Shown piece by piece: positions 10,206-19,047 of a stretch of 64,000 bases of DNA. This DNA is from an uncultured Cohaesibacter sp. (lineage in GTDB: Bacteria > Pseudomonadota > Alphaproteobacteria > Rhizobiales > Cohaesibacteraceae): positions 124,001-188,000 of the forward strand of contig NZ_OY759867.1 in the NCBI RefSeq assembly GCF_963662805.1. Reading direction: 5' to 3'. Both the position numbers and the translations under genes were made by a program. The notes under the pieces were generated by a model that did not search any database, was not told the origin of the DNA, and saw only the letters and a program-made list of their open reading frames with translations. Numbering within the stretch: position 1 is the stretch's first letter; each line of letters starts with the position of its first letter.

Positions 10206-11225
10206 TCAAGCCGGGCGGTTTGAGACTTCGATCAGCTTTTTCAGGCTTGCAAGGGCCTTGCCAGAATCGATCAGCTCAGCGGCGAGCTCAATACCCTCGG
10301 CATAGGTCTTGACCTTGTCGCCGATCAGGAGGCCTGCGCCCGCATTCATCAGGACGATATCGCGGTAGGGGCCCTTTTCGCCTTCCAGCAGCGCGATCAT
10401 CGATTTGGCATTCTCGTCGCCGGTACCGCCGCGCACATCTTCGATGGTGACGCGCTTGAGGCCATAGTCTTCCGGGACAAGGGTGAATTCGCGAATTACG
10501 CCGTCCTTCAGTTCGGCAACCTTGGTTTCGCCAAGGGTGGAAATCTCATCAAGACCGCCAGCGCCATAGACCACCCAGATCATGTCCGACTCGAGTTTTT
10601 TCAGCGTCAACGCGAAGGGTTCGAGCCATTTGGGATCATAGACACCGAGCAATTGCCGCTTGGCGTGGGCCGGGTTGGAGAGGGGGCCTATCAGGTTGAA
10701 CAGGGTGCGGATGCCCATTTCGCCACGGGTCGGGCCGACAAAGCGCATGGCCTTGTGGTGGTTCGGGGCAAAGAGGAAGCCGATCCCGGCTTCGTTGATG
10801 CAGCGGATGACGCCCTCTGGCGACTGGTCAAGATTGACACCGAGGCTGGAGAGAACATCACTGGCCCCGGAGCGTGATGAAACGGCGCGGTTGCCGTGCT
10901 TGGCGACCAGCACGCCGCCAGCGGCCATGATCATCGCGGAACAGGTGGAAATGTTGTATTTCTTGGTGCCCGTGCCGCCTGTGCCAACAATGTCGACGAC
11001 ACCGGCCGGGGCATCGACGCCTGTCATCTTCTCACGCATCTTGATGACGGCACCGGTGATTTCTTCGATGGTTTCGCCGCGCAGGCGCAGAGCCATCAGC
11101 AGGGCCGCCATCTGGGCCGGGGAGGCCTTGCCTTCCAGAATGATGTCGAAAGCATCAGCAGCTTCGTCCTGGGTTAGGGTCAGGCCTTCGGCGACCTTGG
11201 CCAGAAATGGCTTCATATCATCCAT
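10206..11225 (-). CDS. trpD: Anthranilate phosphoribosyltransferase, with atypical PRPP-loop residue
   Basis: TrpD transfers phosphoribose from PRPP to anthranilate. Its 339 residues cover the helical N-domain (to about 70) and the alpha/beta domain with NISTCSA, KHGNRAVSS, the GPTRGEMGIRTLFNLIGPLSNP signature and the GLDEISTLGETKVAEL metal-binding segment. The glycine-rich PRPP loop reads DIVGTGGTGTKKYNIST; most homologues have Asp (GTGGD) where this protein has T85. The gene follows ppiD by 180 bases and precedes trpC. The trpG often found next to trpD is absent here, which fits the fused TrpE(G) common in Rhizobiales. Confidence 0.93.
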   Translation of the reverse strand: MDDMKPFLAKVAEGLTLTQDEAADAFDIILEGKASPAQMAALLMALRLRGETIEEITGAVIKMREKMTGVDAPAGVVDIVGTGGTGTKKYNISTCSAMIMAAGGVLVAKHGNRAVSSRSGASDVLSSLGVNLDQSPEGVIRCINEAGIGFLFAPNHHKAMRFVGPTRGEMGIRTLFNLIGPLSNPAHAKRQLLGVYDPKWLEPFALTLKKLESDMIWVVYGAGGLDEISTLGETKVAELKDGVIREFTLVPEDYGLKRVTIEDVRGGTGDENAKSMIALLEGEKGPYRDIVLMNAGAGLLIGDKVKTYAEGIELAAELIDSGKALASLKKLIEVSNRPA

Positions 11226-11339
11226 CTGGAATTCTCCTGTAAGGGGCAGTGATTGCTGGATCCGGTAACGGGGCGGGCAGATTTGTCTGCTTCTCGCTGG
11301 GCGCTCCGGCTGAAGGCAAGTCTTGTTACTATTTCAGCA

Positions 11340-11369
11340 CGCCCGCGCGAGGGTTTCTCGTTGCGGGCG
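11340..11369 (-). promoter_or_regulatory. GC-rich hairpin in the ppiD-trpD leader
   Basis: CGCCCGC (11340-11346) and GCGGGCG (11363-11369) form a 7-bp stem with a 16-base loop in the 180-base gap ahead of trpD. No T-run follows on the minus strand and no tryptophan-rich leader peptide was seen, so this is not a clear attenuator. Confidence 0.25.
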
Positions 11370-11405
11370 CGCTGGATGTCGTTTGTGGATCGGCGAGGCC
11401 GTTCG

Positions 11406-13286
11406 TTAGTTGGAGCCGTTGACGATCTGCTGCAGCAGCGGCTCGTTGATCGTATATTCAAGCTCACGCAGCTTGGCAGCGCTCAACTGGGCAAGCAGGT
11501 CGGTACCGATGTTGGTATCAAGTGTCTTGCGCACATTTTCGAGCTGCAGTGCATCGGGGCTGAAGTCCGGTTCCGCCACGTTGACCACTTCCAGCACATA
11601 TTGGGTTGTGCCGCTGACTGCGGTGGCCTTGTGATCGACCGGGCCTTCGAAGACCTTTTCAACAACCGGGTTCGGCAGATCGGCTCCGCCGCGGCGGGTG
11701 ATCTCGGTTGCGGTCTGTTTTGTCAGTTCACGTTCGCGGGCGATGTCGTCGATGCTTTTGCCTGCCTTGAGTTCGGCGAGTATTTCTTCGGCGAGCGCGG
11801 CATTGCGGGTCCGGCGTTCTTCGGCCTTCCATGCGGCCACGACGTCCTCGCGCACTTCATCAAGGGTACGATCGCGGTCGGGAATGATGTCCGTGACGTT
11901 GAACCATGCAAAGCCGGAGTTGTCGATGTCGACTGGGTCGGCCTCATAGTCGATCTCGTTGTCAAAGACGGCGGTGAGCAGGGCTTCCTGTGCCGGAAGG
12001 TCCGTCAGCTTCTGACCATCCTGCAGGTCTCCCGCCTTGGAAATCGCTGTGACTTCGCGCAGAGGCAGATTGAATTTCTCTGAGACCTCTTTCAGCGTTG
12101 CGCCGCCAGCGCGTTCGTCTTCGACCTTGTCGAACATTTCGAGCACATCACCGCTGGCCCGTTCGGCTGCAATCTCGGCCTTGAGCTGATCCTTGATTTC
12201 CTCGAAGGGCGAAGCCTGAGAGGGTTCGATCTTGGCTGTGCGCAGCAAAAGATAACCGAAACGGCCCTGCACGACGTCTGAAACGGCACCTTCTTCAAGA
12301 GAGAAGATGGCGTCTGCTGCTGCCGGGTCGGTGATTTCACTCTTGGTCATCAAGCCGAAGTCGACGTCTTCGATGGTCAGGTTGCGCTCGGCGACGATGT
12401 CGTCAAAGCTCGTGCCGGCCTTGATCTTCTCGGAAGCAGCCTTGGCTTCTTCTTCGCTGCCAAAGAGGATCTGCTGCATCTGACGCTTTTCGGGCTGCAC
12501 AAACCGGCTTGAGGCCGTCTCATAATAGGTCTGGGCGTCTTCGTCGGTAACGGCAGAGACATCCATGATGTCGCCCGGCTCGAGCTTCAGCAACGCAAAG
12601 GAGCGATATTCGGGGGCGCGGAAGTTGATCTTGTTGGCTTCGAAATAGGTCTGAAGTGCTTCGTCGGACGGCTCTTCGATTTCGCCCAGAGCGCTCTCAT
12701 CAAGAGAAATATAGTCGATGTCGCGCTTCTCGTAGGTGAAATCGTTGAAGACCTTGAGGGCGGCCTGCGGCACCGTCGTCTTGCCCGTCAGCGCGGCTGC
12801 GAGCTGGCGGCGGGTTTCAAGCGCCTCGCGGCTGATCACATAGCGGTCTTCGGTGGTGCCTGCGTTGCGGAGCATCAGGTTCATCTGATTGCGGTCGAAG
12901 CGCCCCGAGAACTGGAAGGCCGGTTCTGTTGCAATGACCTTGGCAAGCTCTTCGGACGACAGGCCCATGTTGAAGTCTCTGGCCATGTCGTTGAGGGTGG
13001 CCTCGCTGATCATGCGGCCGAGAACCTGAGTGGGCAGGCCAAAGGCAGAGGTTTGCGCAGTGGTGAGGCGGCGTCCCAACTGATTGGACAGGGAATTGAC
13101 CTCAAGCACGAGCTGGCTCTGATAGTCGCGGGCATCAATTTCCGTTTTCCCGACGGTGGCAATGGCGCCACGGCCAAAATTGGAAAAGATGTCGGCGATG
13201 CCCCAGACGGCAAAGCTCAAGACCAACAGACCCATCAGGATTTTGGCAACAAATCCCGAGGCCAACGAACGCATTGTTTCCATCAT
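11406..13286 (-). CDS. ppiD: Periplasmic peptidyl-prolyl isomerase D / SurA-N chaperone
   Basis: This membrane-anchored folding factor assists outer-membrane and periplasmic proteins. The 626-residue protein starts METMRSLASG, then has one transmembrane anchor (KILMGLLVLSFAVWGIADIF), a SurA_N-like domain to about residue 230, and a parvulin-like rotamase domain near 250-360 (RQMQQILFGSEEEAKAASEKI..GTSFDDIVAE..FGLMTKSEI). The C-terminal part is helical. The frame opens earlier at a TTG, but two adjacent ATGs at 13286/13283 agree with family N-termini. In alphaproteobacteria this gene is typically divergent from tpiA, as here. Catalytic competence of the single rotamase domain cannot be judged by eye. 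Confidence 0.88.
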   Translation of the reverse strand: MMETMRSLASGFVAKILMGLLVLSFAVWGIADIFSNFGRGAIATVGKTEIDARDYQSQLVLEVNSLSNQLGRRLTTAQTSAFGLPTQVLGRMISEATLNDMARDFNMGLSSEELAKVIATEPAFQFSGRFDRNQMNLMLRNAGTTEDRYVISREALETRRQLAAALTGKTTVPQAALKVFNDFTYEKRDIDYISLDESALGEIEEPSDEALQTYFEANKINFRAPEYRSFALLKLEPGDIMDVSAVTDEDAQTYYETASSRFVQPEKRQMQQILFGSEEEAKAASEKIKAGTSFDDIVAERNLTIEDVDFGLMTKSEITDPAAADAIFSLEEGAVSDVVQGRFGYLLLRTAKIEPSQASPFEEIKDQLKAEIAAERASGDVLEMFDKVEDERAGGATLKEVSEKFNLPLREVTAISKAGDLQDGQKLTDLPAQEALLTAVFDNEIDYEADPVDIDNSGFAWFNVTDIIPDRDRTLDEVREDVVAAWKAEERRTRNAALAEEILAELKAGKSIDDIARERELTKQTATEITRRGGADLPNPVVEKVFEGPVDHKATAVSGTTQYVLEVVNVAEPDFSPDALQLENVRKTLDTNIGTDLLAQLSAAKLRELEYTINEPLLQQIVNGSN

Positions 13287-13737
13287 GGGATGGCATGTCC
13301 TTTTCTGACGCAATGAGGCCGCCTGCCTCTATCCCCTTTTCGAGGTGCCTGATCGGGCGAACGGGCGGCTTCTTTTGCCTTCTTTCAATGTTTGGCGGAT
13401 CATAGAAAGCTCGATCCCAAGCTGCAACCCAAACAGGGCAGAAAAGGTGGCACAAATGGGGTTGGTCATTCATTTATTCGCATAAAAGATCCGGCCCAAG
13501 GGGTCGCTGCCTGCTGTTACGGTATGCATATGCCCAAATGGCTTGTGTAAATCGACAGGAAATGTTGCTGGCTTGACCCAAGTCCTGTGCAAAATATCGC
13601 CAAGATGGTCTTTGCCTTTTTAGGCTTTCGTCGTATATGTGCGGCCAGAAGCGAAACGAGTTTTTCAAAATTTGCTTGTTTCGCATGTCTGTCGGGCTGG
13701 ACCAATTTTCAAATTGTGCTTTTAAAGGAGCAGATTC
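13287..13737. other. Divergent ppiD/tpiA intergenic region
   Basis: These 451 bases hold no supported gene. A possible tpiA promoter is noted separately. The segment is AT-richer than the surrounding coding sequence. Confidence 0.6.
13612..13639 (+). promoter_or_regulatory. Candidate tpiA promoter
   Basis: TTGCCT (13612-13617) and TATATG (13634-13639) are separated by 16 bases, about 100 bases before the tpiA start. Matches to the sigma-70 consensus are partial. Confidence 0.3.
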
Positions 13738-14484
13738 ATGAGCATCAAACCTCTCGTCGCCGGTAACTGGAAAATGAATGGCCTCAAGGCCTCTGTCGCT
13801 GAACTCGAAGCGTTGGTCGCCGGTTTCGATCTTGCTGACAAGGTTGAGACCATGATTTGCCCGCCGGCCACTCTGGTCGCTTCCTTTGCCGAAAAGACCG
13901 CAGGCAGCGCCGTTACCATCGGTGCGCAGGATTGCCACATGAACGTCTCTGGCGCTCACACCGGTGACCTGTCTGCTGAAATGTTCAAGGATGCAGGCGC
14001 CAGCGCCATCATCGTCGGCCACTCCGAACGTCGCGCCGACCATGGCGAAACCAATGGCATCGTTGCCGACAAGGCAAAAGCTACCTGGGCGCAGGGCCTT
14101 GTTGCCATCATCTGCGTTGGCGAAACCGAAGCCGAACGTAAATCCGGTGAAACCCTTGAAGTCGTTGGCACCCAGCTCGAAGGCTCCGTGCCGGAAGGCG
14201 CAACCGCAGCCAACACCGTCATTGCCTATGAGCCCGTCTGGGCAATCGGCACCGGCCTGACGCCAACCGCTGATGACGTTGCTGAAGTGCATGCCTTCAT
14301 GCGTGCCGAGCTGGTCAAGGCCTTTGGTGACGAAGGCGCCAATATGCGTCTGCTCTATGGTGGGTCTGTGAAACCGGGCAACGCTGTGGAACTGATGGGT
14401 GTTGCCAACGTCGACGGCGCTCTGGTTGGCGGTGCGAGCCTCAAGGCTGCCGACTTCCTCGGCATCATCGCTGCCTATAAATAA
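13738..14484 (+). CDS. tpiA: Triose-phosphate isomerase
   Basis: TpiA interconverts dihydroxyacetone phosphate and glyceraldehyde 3-phosphate in glycolysis and gluconeogenesis. The 248-residue barrel has K12 (GNWKMN), H95 (VGHSERR) and E165 (AYEPVWAIGTG) as the catalytic triad and the LYGGSVKPGN phosphate loop. AAAGGAG precedes the ATG at good spacing. Its codons favour GAA, GTT and GCT more than neighbouring genes do, as expected for strong expression. Confidence 0.98.
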   Translation: MSIKPLVAGNWKMNGLKASVAELEALVAGFDLADKVETMICPPATLVASFAEKTAGSAVTIGAQDCHMNVSGAHTGDLSAEMFKDAGASAIIVGHSERRADHGETNGIVADKAKATWAQGLVAIICVGETEAERKSGETLEVVGTQLEGSVPEGATAANTVIAYEPVWAIGTGLTPTADDVAEVHAFMRAELVKAFGDEGANMRLLYGGSVKPGNAVELMGVANVDGALVGGASLKAADFLGIIAAYK

Positions 14485-14526
14485 GTCTGGCGAGCGATCC
14501 TGAATTTTTTTTAGGATGTGTTTTCA

Positions 14527-14566
14527 GGCCCCGAGTGTGCGGGATTCCCGCCCTTGGGGCTTGTTT
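14527..14566 (+). terminator. Terminator after tpiA
   Basis: GCCCC (14528-14532) pairs with GGGGC (14556-14560) and an inner CGGG/CCCG stem (14540-14543, 14547-14550) extends it; TTGTTT follows. Confidence 0.6.
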
Positions 14567-14731
14567 CTGTTGTGGGCGATAACCAAATGAGCCCATAGCA
14601 CCGGAAAAAATGCCGCTTGGCACTGGAATTGCGCAAGGTCTTGTTGTAAAGACGGGCCAAGAAATGTGAACCTTTTGCGTCGGGCCGCAGGATTTTGCTG
14701 GCCCGATGAATGTTTATGAGACGGTTGGACA

Positions 14732-15130
14732 ATGGAATCAGTTGTAATTGTCATTCATCTGCTGATTGTTGCCGCGTTGGTGGTCGTAGTGCTGCTGCAA
14801 CGTTCTGAAGGCGGCGCTCTCGGTATTGGCGGCGGTGGCGGCGGCGGCGGTTTTCTGACCGGTCGCAGCGCAGCAAACCTGCTGACTCGCACAACCGCGA
14901 TTCTCGCAGCCGGCTTCTTTATCACATCGATGGGCCTCAGCATCCTTGCTGGCATGAAGAGCAAGCCCTCCGACGTGCTTGACAATGTTCCGGTCCAGAC
15001 CCAGCCCGGCGTGGATCAGAACAGTGGCGGTATTCTTGACGAGCTGCAGCAGCTCAGCCCGAGCGCACCTGCTTCGACCGAGACGCCGACACCAGAGCCG
15101 ACTGGACCGCAGGTCCCGACCTCACAGTAA
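14732..15130 (+). CDS. secG: Preprotein translocase subunit SecG
   Basis: SecG assists the SecYE channel in protein export. The 132-residue protein has two transmembrane segments (about 4-20 and 55-72) separated by LLQRSEGGALGIGGGGGGGG and the conserved FLTGRSAANLLTR loop. The C-terminal half is Pro/Thr/Gln-rich and probably disordered, as usual in alphaproteobacteria. tpiA lies upstream and pyrG downstream, the standard order. Confidence 0.95.
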   Translation: MESVVIVIHLLIVAALVVVVLLQRSEGGALGIGGGGGGGGFLTGRSAANLLTRTTAILAAGFFITSMGLSILAGMKSKPSDVLDNVPVQTQPGVDQNSGGILDELQQLSPSAPASTETPTPEPTGPQVPTSQ

Positions 15131-15175
15131 GCTCCTCACCATCCGGTGTTAAGGTTGCTTTGATCCAGAAGTTTC

Positions 15176-15210
15176 AAACCGGTCCTTGCGAGATGTGCAA
15201 GGGCCGGTTT
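15176..15210 (+). terminator. Strong 14-bp hairpin after secG (terminator-like, no T-run)
   Basis: AAACCGGTCCTTGC (15176-15189) and GCAAGGGCCGGTTT (15197-15210) pair along 14 positions with a single wobble and a 7-base loop. It is followed by CATATG rather than a T-run. The remaining bases to pyrG (15489) contain no supported gene. Confidence 0.55.
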
Positions 15211-15488
15211 CATATGTTACGATCCCGAACACGTCTGGCCCACCAAAGGGGGGAGGGCCTTATAGAGGTGGTTCGTAACGTGCATCCTTTCTGTTGTACG
15301 ATCCGTCAAGAGATTGATCGGGAAGGATTTTTGCGTTTCGGTGTAGGCTGATGCCAACGCTGAGCGGGAGGCGCGCGAAAACAAATCATGAGCGATGAGT
15401 GTGTTTTTTGCAGCACTCGCTGCTTTAGTTGTTGGCAGAGATCGATTTGCTTGGCGAATCGGCGCAAAGGGAAGTAATCTAAAGTTCC

Positions 15489-17120
15489 ATGGCGCGATAT
15501 ATATTTATCACTGGCGGTGTGGTGTCTTCGCTTGGCAAAGGGCTTGCGTCTGCGGCTCTTGGGGCGGCTCTACAGGCGCGCGGCTACTCAGTTAGACTGC
15601 GCAAACTCGATCCCTATCTCAATGTCGATCCCGGCACGATGTCTCCCTATCAGCATGGGGAATGCTTCGTGACCGATGATGGTGCGGAAACGGACCTGGA
15701 TCTGGGGCATTATGAGAGATTTACCGGTCGTCCTTCCAACAAGAAGGACAATATCACGACCGGACAAATCTATCAGAATATCATCACCAAAGAGAGACGT
15801 GGCGACTATCTGGGCGGCACGGTTCAGGTGATTCCCCATGTGACAGACGAGATCAAGGCTTTCATTCTTGATGGCAACGACGACTATGATTTCGTCTTGT
15901 GCGAGATCGGCGGCACGGTCGGTGACATCGAGGCAACGCCTTTCTTCGAGGCCATTCGCCAGTTGGGCAACGAATTGCCTCGCGGACAAGCGATCTACAT
16001 CCATCTGACCCTTGTTCCCTACATTCCGAGCGCGGGCGAGCTGAAAACTAAACCGACCCAGCACTCTGTGAAAGAACTGCGGTCCATCGGCATCCAGCCC
16101 AACATCCTAATGGTGCGCTGTGACCGACCGATCCCGGAAGCGGAACGTCGCAAGCTGTCGCTCTTCTGCAACGTGCGGCCAGAGGCCGTCATTCAGGCCC
16201 TCGATGTGGGCAACATCTATGAAGTGCCGCTTGCCTATCATGCGGAAGGTCTCGACGCAGAAGTTCTGGCCGCTTTCGGCATCGATGGGGCTCCCAAACC
16301 CAATTTTGAGCGCTGGCACACGATTCTTGATCGCGTGAACAACCCCGAAGGGGAAGTCACCATCGCGGTTGTCGGTAAATACACCTCTCTACTTGATGCT
16401 TATAAATCCCTGATCGAAGCTCTGACCCACGGCGGGATCGCCAACAAGGTCAAAGTCAATCTCGACTGGATTGAGAGCGATCTGTTCGAGGGAGGCAACG
16501 ACCCGACCACGCGGCTTGAAGGTGTTCACGGCATTCTGGTGCCCGGTGGCTTTGGCGAACGTGGCTCCGAGGGCAAGATTGCTGCGGTCAAATATGCTCG
16601 CGAGAACAAGATCCCCTATTTCGGGATCTGTTTCGGCATGCAGATGGCGGTCATCGAAGCGGCACGCAACCTTGCGGGCATGAGCGATGCGACGTCCTCC
16701 GAATTCAGCCATCAGGGCCGCAATGTGGTTGGCCTGATGACCGAATGGAGCAAGGGCAACGCTAGAGAAGTGCGTCAGGAAGACGGAGATCTGGGCGGGA
16801 CAATGCGCCTTGGCTCCTATGAAGCGCATCTGACGCCCGGATCCAAGATTGCCGAGATCTATGGCGAGACAGTCATTCACGAGCGTCACCGTCACCGCTA
16901 TGAGGTCAACATCGACTACAAGGAACAGCTTGAGTCCTGTGGCCTCAATTTCGCGGGGCTTTCGCCTGATGGCGTGCTGCCGGAAACCGTGGAAATTCTT
17001 GACCATCCATGGTTCATCGCGGTGCAGTATCACCCGGAACTCAAATCACGGCCCTTCGCGCCGCATCCGCTGTTTGCCTCCTTCATTGGAGCGGCAGTGG
17101 AGCAGAGCAGGCTCGTCTGA
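15489..17120 (+). CDS. pyrG: CTP synthase
   Basis: PyrG aminates UTP to CTP with glutamine-derived ammonia. The 543-residue protein has the N-terminal synthetase domain (YIFITGGVVSSLGKGLASAA, DPGTMSPYQHGE) and the C-terminal class I glutaminase domain with the C381 nucleophile (FGICFGMQ) and a catalytic His/Glu pair (QYHPELKS). Length and order are canonical. The ribosome site is weak (AAAGGGAAG about 15 bases upstream). Confidence 0.98.
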   Translation: MARYIFITGGVVSSLGKGLASAALGAALQARGYSVRLRKLDPYLNVDPGTMSPYQHGECFVTDDGAETDLDLGHYERFTGRPSNKKDNITTGQIYQNIITKERRGDYLGGTVQVIPHVTDEIKAFILDGNDDYDFVLCEIGGTVGDIEATPFFEAIRQLGNELPRGQAIYIHLTLVPYIPSAGELKTKPTQHSVKELRSIGIQPNILMVRCDRPIPEAERRKLSLFCNVRPEAVIQALDVGNIYEVPLAYHAEGLDAEVLAAFGIDGAPKPNFERWHTILDRVNNPEGEVTIAVVGKYTSLLDAYKSLIEALTHGGIANKVKVNLDWIESDLFEGGNDPTTRLEGVHGILVPGGFGERGSEGKIAAVKYARENKIPYFGICFGMQMAVIEAARNLAGMSDATSSEFSHQGRNVVGLMTEWSKGNAREVRQEDGDLGGTMRLGSYEAHLTPGSKIAEIYGETVIHERHRHRYEVNIDYKEQLESCGLNFAGLSPDGVLPETVEILDHPWFIAVQYHPELKSRPFAPHPLFASFIGAAVEQSRLV

Positions 17121-17137
17121 TCCTGACCCTCTTTTCT

Positions 17138-17172
17138 GGCTGCGCGGCCATCCGGTTGCGCAGCCTTTCTTT
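17138..17172 (+). terminator. Terminator after pyrG
   Basis: GGCTGCGC (17138-17145) and GCGCAGCC (17158-17165) form a perfect 8-bp stem followed by TTTCTTTT. Confidence 0.85.
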
Positions 17173-17260
17173 TCCAAGTCAATGTGTTTGTATGTTGCCT
17201 GCCTTTGGTGCAGGACCGAAAGGCTGACTGAAGCGTCGGTTTGCGGGAGCGAGGACCAAA

Positions 17261-18127
17261 ATGCGTGGAGTTGATCACATCGTGTTGGCCGTTCAGGATC
17301 TGGATGCGGCCCGCGATTTCTATTCGTCCCTGGGCTTCACGCTCACTCCGACGGCCTATCATCCCTTTGGAACCAAGAATTCCCTCATCCAGCTTGAGGA
17401 TTGCTTTCTCGAACTGCTGGCTGTCGACAATGAAAGCAAGATCACGGAAACGAACGAGGAGATGTTTTCGTTTGCCGGGTTCAACCGGGATTTCCTGAAG
17501 CTCCGCGAAGGCGCGTCGATGCTGGTGTTGCGGTCTCGGGACGTGGAAACGGACCTTGAGGATTTCAAATCTCTCGGGCTTGCGACCTATCCGAAATTCG
17601 ATTTCGGGCGCGAGGCCACCTTGCCTGATGGCTCGAAGGTGAAACTGTCTTTCTCGAATGGCTACTTACGCCATCCGCTGATGGCAAAGACCGGCTTCTT
17701 CGTCTGCGATCAACTGCACAATCCGTCCTATTTCTGGCAGGAAGCTTATCAGACCCACGCAAATGGTGCCTCTCAGCTGGACGCAGTGGTGTTCGTATCG
17801 AGCAACCCGTCCGATCATCACGAATTCCTTGGCGGCTTCAGCGGACAGCGCGTGATGCGCTCAACGAGCGCCGGGGTCGAGATGGAAGCGGCCAACGCGC
17901 AGCTGGAAGTTCTGACCCCTGCGGCGTTGAAAGCATTTTACGGTCTTGACTTGCCATCCGATATTCCCGATGAAGGCGGTATCGCAGCGCTCTGCATCCG
18001 CGTTGATCTGGACCGAGCCAAAGAGGCCCTGTCAAAGACCAACATCGCTTTTGTCCCGCAGAGTGACTATCTCGTTGTGAATGCAAAAGATGCTTTTGGC
18101 TGCGCTCTGCTGCTGAAGGCCTCCTGA
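17261..18127 (+). CDS. VOC-superfamily (glyoxalase-like) protein
   Basis: The 288-residue protein starts MRGVDHIVLAVQDLDAARDFY, a typical first beta-alpha unit of a glyoxalase/bleomycin-resistance fold, and repeats a similar half near residues 165-285. It matches the Glyoxalase_3-type VOC proteins often found between pyrG and kdsA in Rhizobiales. The substrate is unknown. GAGGA stands 6 bases before the ATG. kdsA follows after 27 bases, so the two are probably co-transcribed. Confidence 0.8.
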   Translation: MRGVDHIVLAVQDLDAARDFYSSLGFTLTPTAYHPFGTKNSLIQLEDCFLELLAVDNESKITETNEEMFSFAGFNRDFLKLREGASMLVLRSRDVETDLEDFKSLGLATYPKFDFGREATLPDGSKVKLSFSNGYLRHPLMAKTGFFVCDQLHNPSYFWQEAYQTHANGASQLDAVVFVSSNPSDHHEFLGGFSGQRVMRSTSAGVEMEAANAQLEVLTPAALKAFYGLDLPSDIPDEGGIAALCIRVDLDRAKEALSKTNIAFVPQSDYLVVNAKDAFGCALLLKAS

Positions 18128-18154
18128 ACGGATCCAAACCTGAAGAGACCCATC

Positions 18155-18985
18155 ATGACTGCACCCAACCGCGTTGTTTCCGCCGGTTCTGTCACCTTCG
18201 GTAATCATCTCCCCCTGTCGATCATGGCGGGACCCTGCCAGATGCAAAGCCGCGAACATGCGCTGGAAACGGCGTCTGCACTCAAGGAGATCTCGAACAA
18301 GCTCGGTATCGGGATCGTCTACAAGTCGTCCTTTGACAAGGCAAACCGGACGAGCCTGTCGGCTGAACGCGGGATTGGGCTCGAGAAGGCCCTGCCGATC
18401 TTTGCCGAAATCAAGGAAACATTCGGTCTTCCCATCGTGACCGACATCCATGATGCCGGGCAGTGCGCCGAAGTGGCAAAAGTCGTTGATATCCTTCAGA
18501 TCCCAGCGTTTCTGTGCCGTCAGACCGACCTTCTGATCGCTGCTGCCGAGACCGGTGCCGTGATCAACGTGAAGAAGGGGCAGTTTCTGGCACCTTGGGA
18601 CATGCGCAACGTGGCTGCCAAGATTGTCGGCAGCGGGAACAGCAATGTCATGCTGACCGAGCGTGGGGCTTCCTTCGGTTACAACACACTGGTCTCTGAC
18701 ATGCGCGGTCTTCCGATCATGGCACAGACCGGGGCTCCGGTGATCTTTGATGCCACCCATTCCGTACAGCAGCCGGGCGGGCAGGGCGAAAGCTCCGGTG
18801 GTCAACGGGAATTCGTGGCGGTTCTGGCTCGTGCTGCCGTGGCTGTTGGTGTTGCTGGCGTGTTCATCGAAACCCACGAAGATCCAGACAATGCCCCTTG
18901 CGATGGTCCGAACATGGTTCCGCTCAGCGAGCTGGAGCAGTTGCTCTCGCAGCTGCAGCAGTTTGACAAGATCGCCAAGTCCTGA
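18155..18985 (+). CDS. kdsA: 3-deoxy-8-phosphooctulonate (KDO-8-P) synthase
   Basis: KdsA condenses phosphoenolpyruvate with arabinose 5-phosphate to make the KDO precursor of lipopolysaccharide. The 276-residue TIM barrel shows IMAGPCQMQSREHALE, YKSSFDKANRTS, PIVTDIHD, LQIPAFLCRQTDLL, NVKKGQFLAPWDM and the FDATHSVQQPG motif. Family length is normal. It lies downstream of the VOC gene and upstream of eno, separated by accessory genes. Confidence 0.98.
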   Translation: MTAPNRVVSAGSVTFGNHLPLSIMAGPCQMQSREHALETASALKEISNKLGIGIVYKSSFDKANRTSLSAERGIGLEKALPIFAEIKETFGLPIVTDIHDAGQCAEVAKVVDILQIPAFLCRQTDLLIAAAETGAVINVKKGQFLAPWDMRNVAAKIVGSGNSNVMLTERGASFGYNTLVSDMRGLPIMAQTGAPVIFDATHSVQQPGGQGESSGGQREFVAVLARAAVAVGVAGVFIETHEDPDNAPCDGPNMVPLSELEQLLSQLQQFDKIAKS

Positions 18986-19012
18986 TCGGTCAGACGACTG
19001 AGATAATGCATT

Positions 19013-19047
19013 GATCGCCCTCAGTTTTACACGATATGAGGGCGGTC
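19013..19047 (+). terminator. Hairpin after kdsA (probable terminator)
   Basis: GATCGCCCTCA (19013-19023) pairs with TGAGGGCGGTC (19037-19047) over 11 positions including one wobble. No T-run follows directly. Confidence 0.55.

Noticed and set aside
11226..11405. Possible tryptophan attenuator ahead of trpD
   Set aside because: There is a GC-rich hairpin, but no T-run and no leader peptide with Trp codons.
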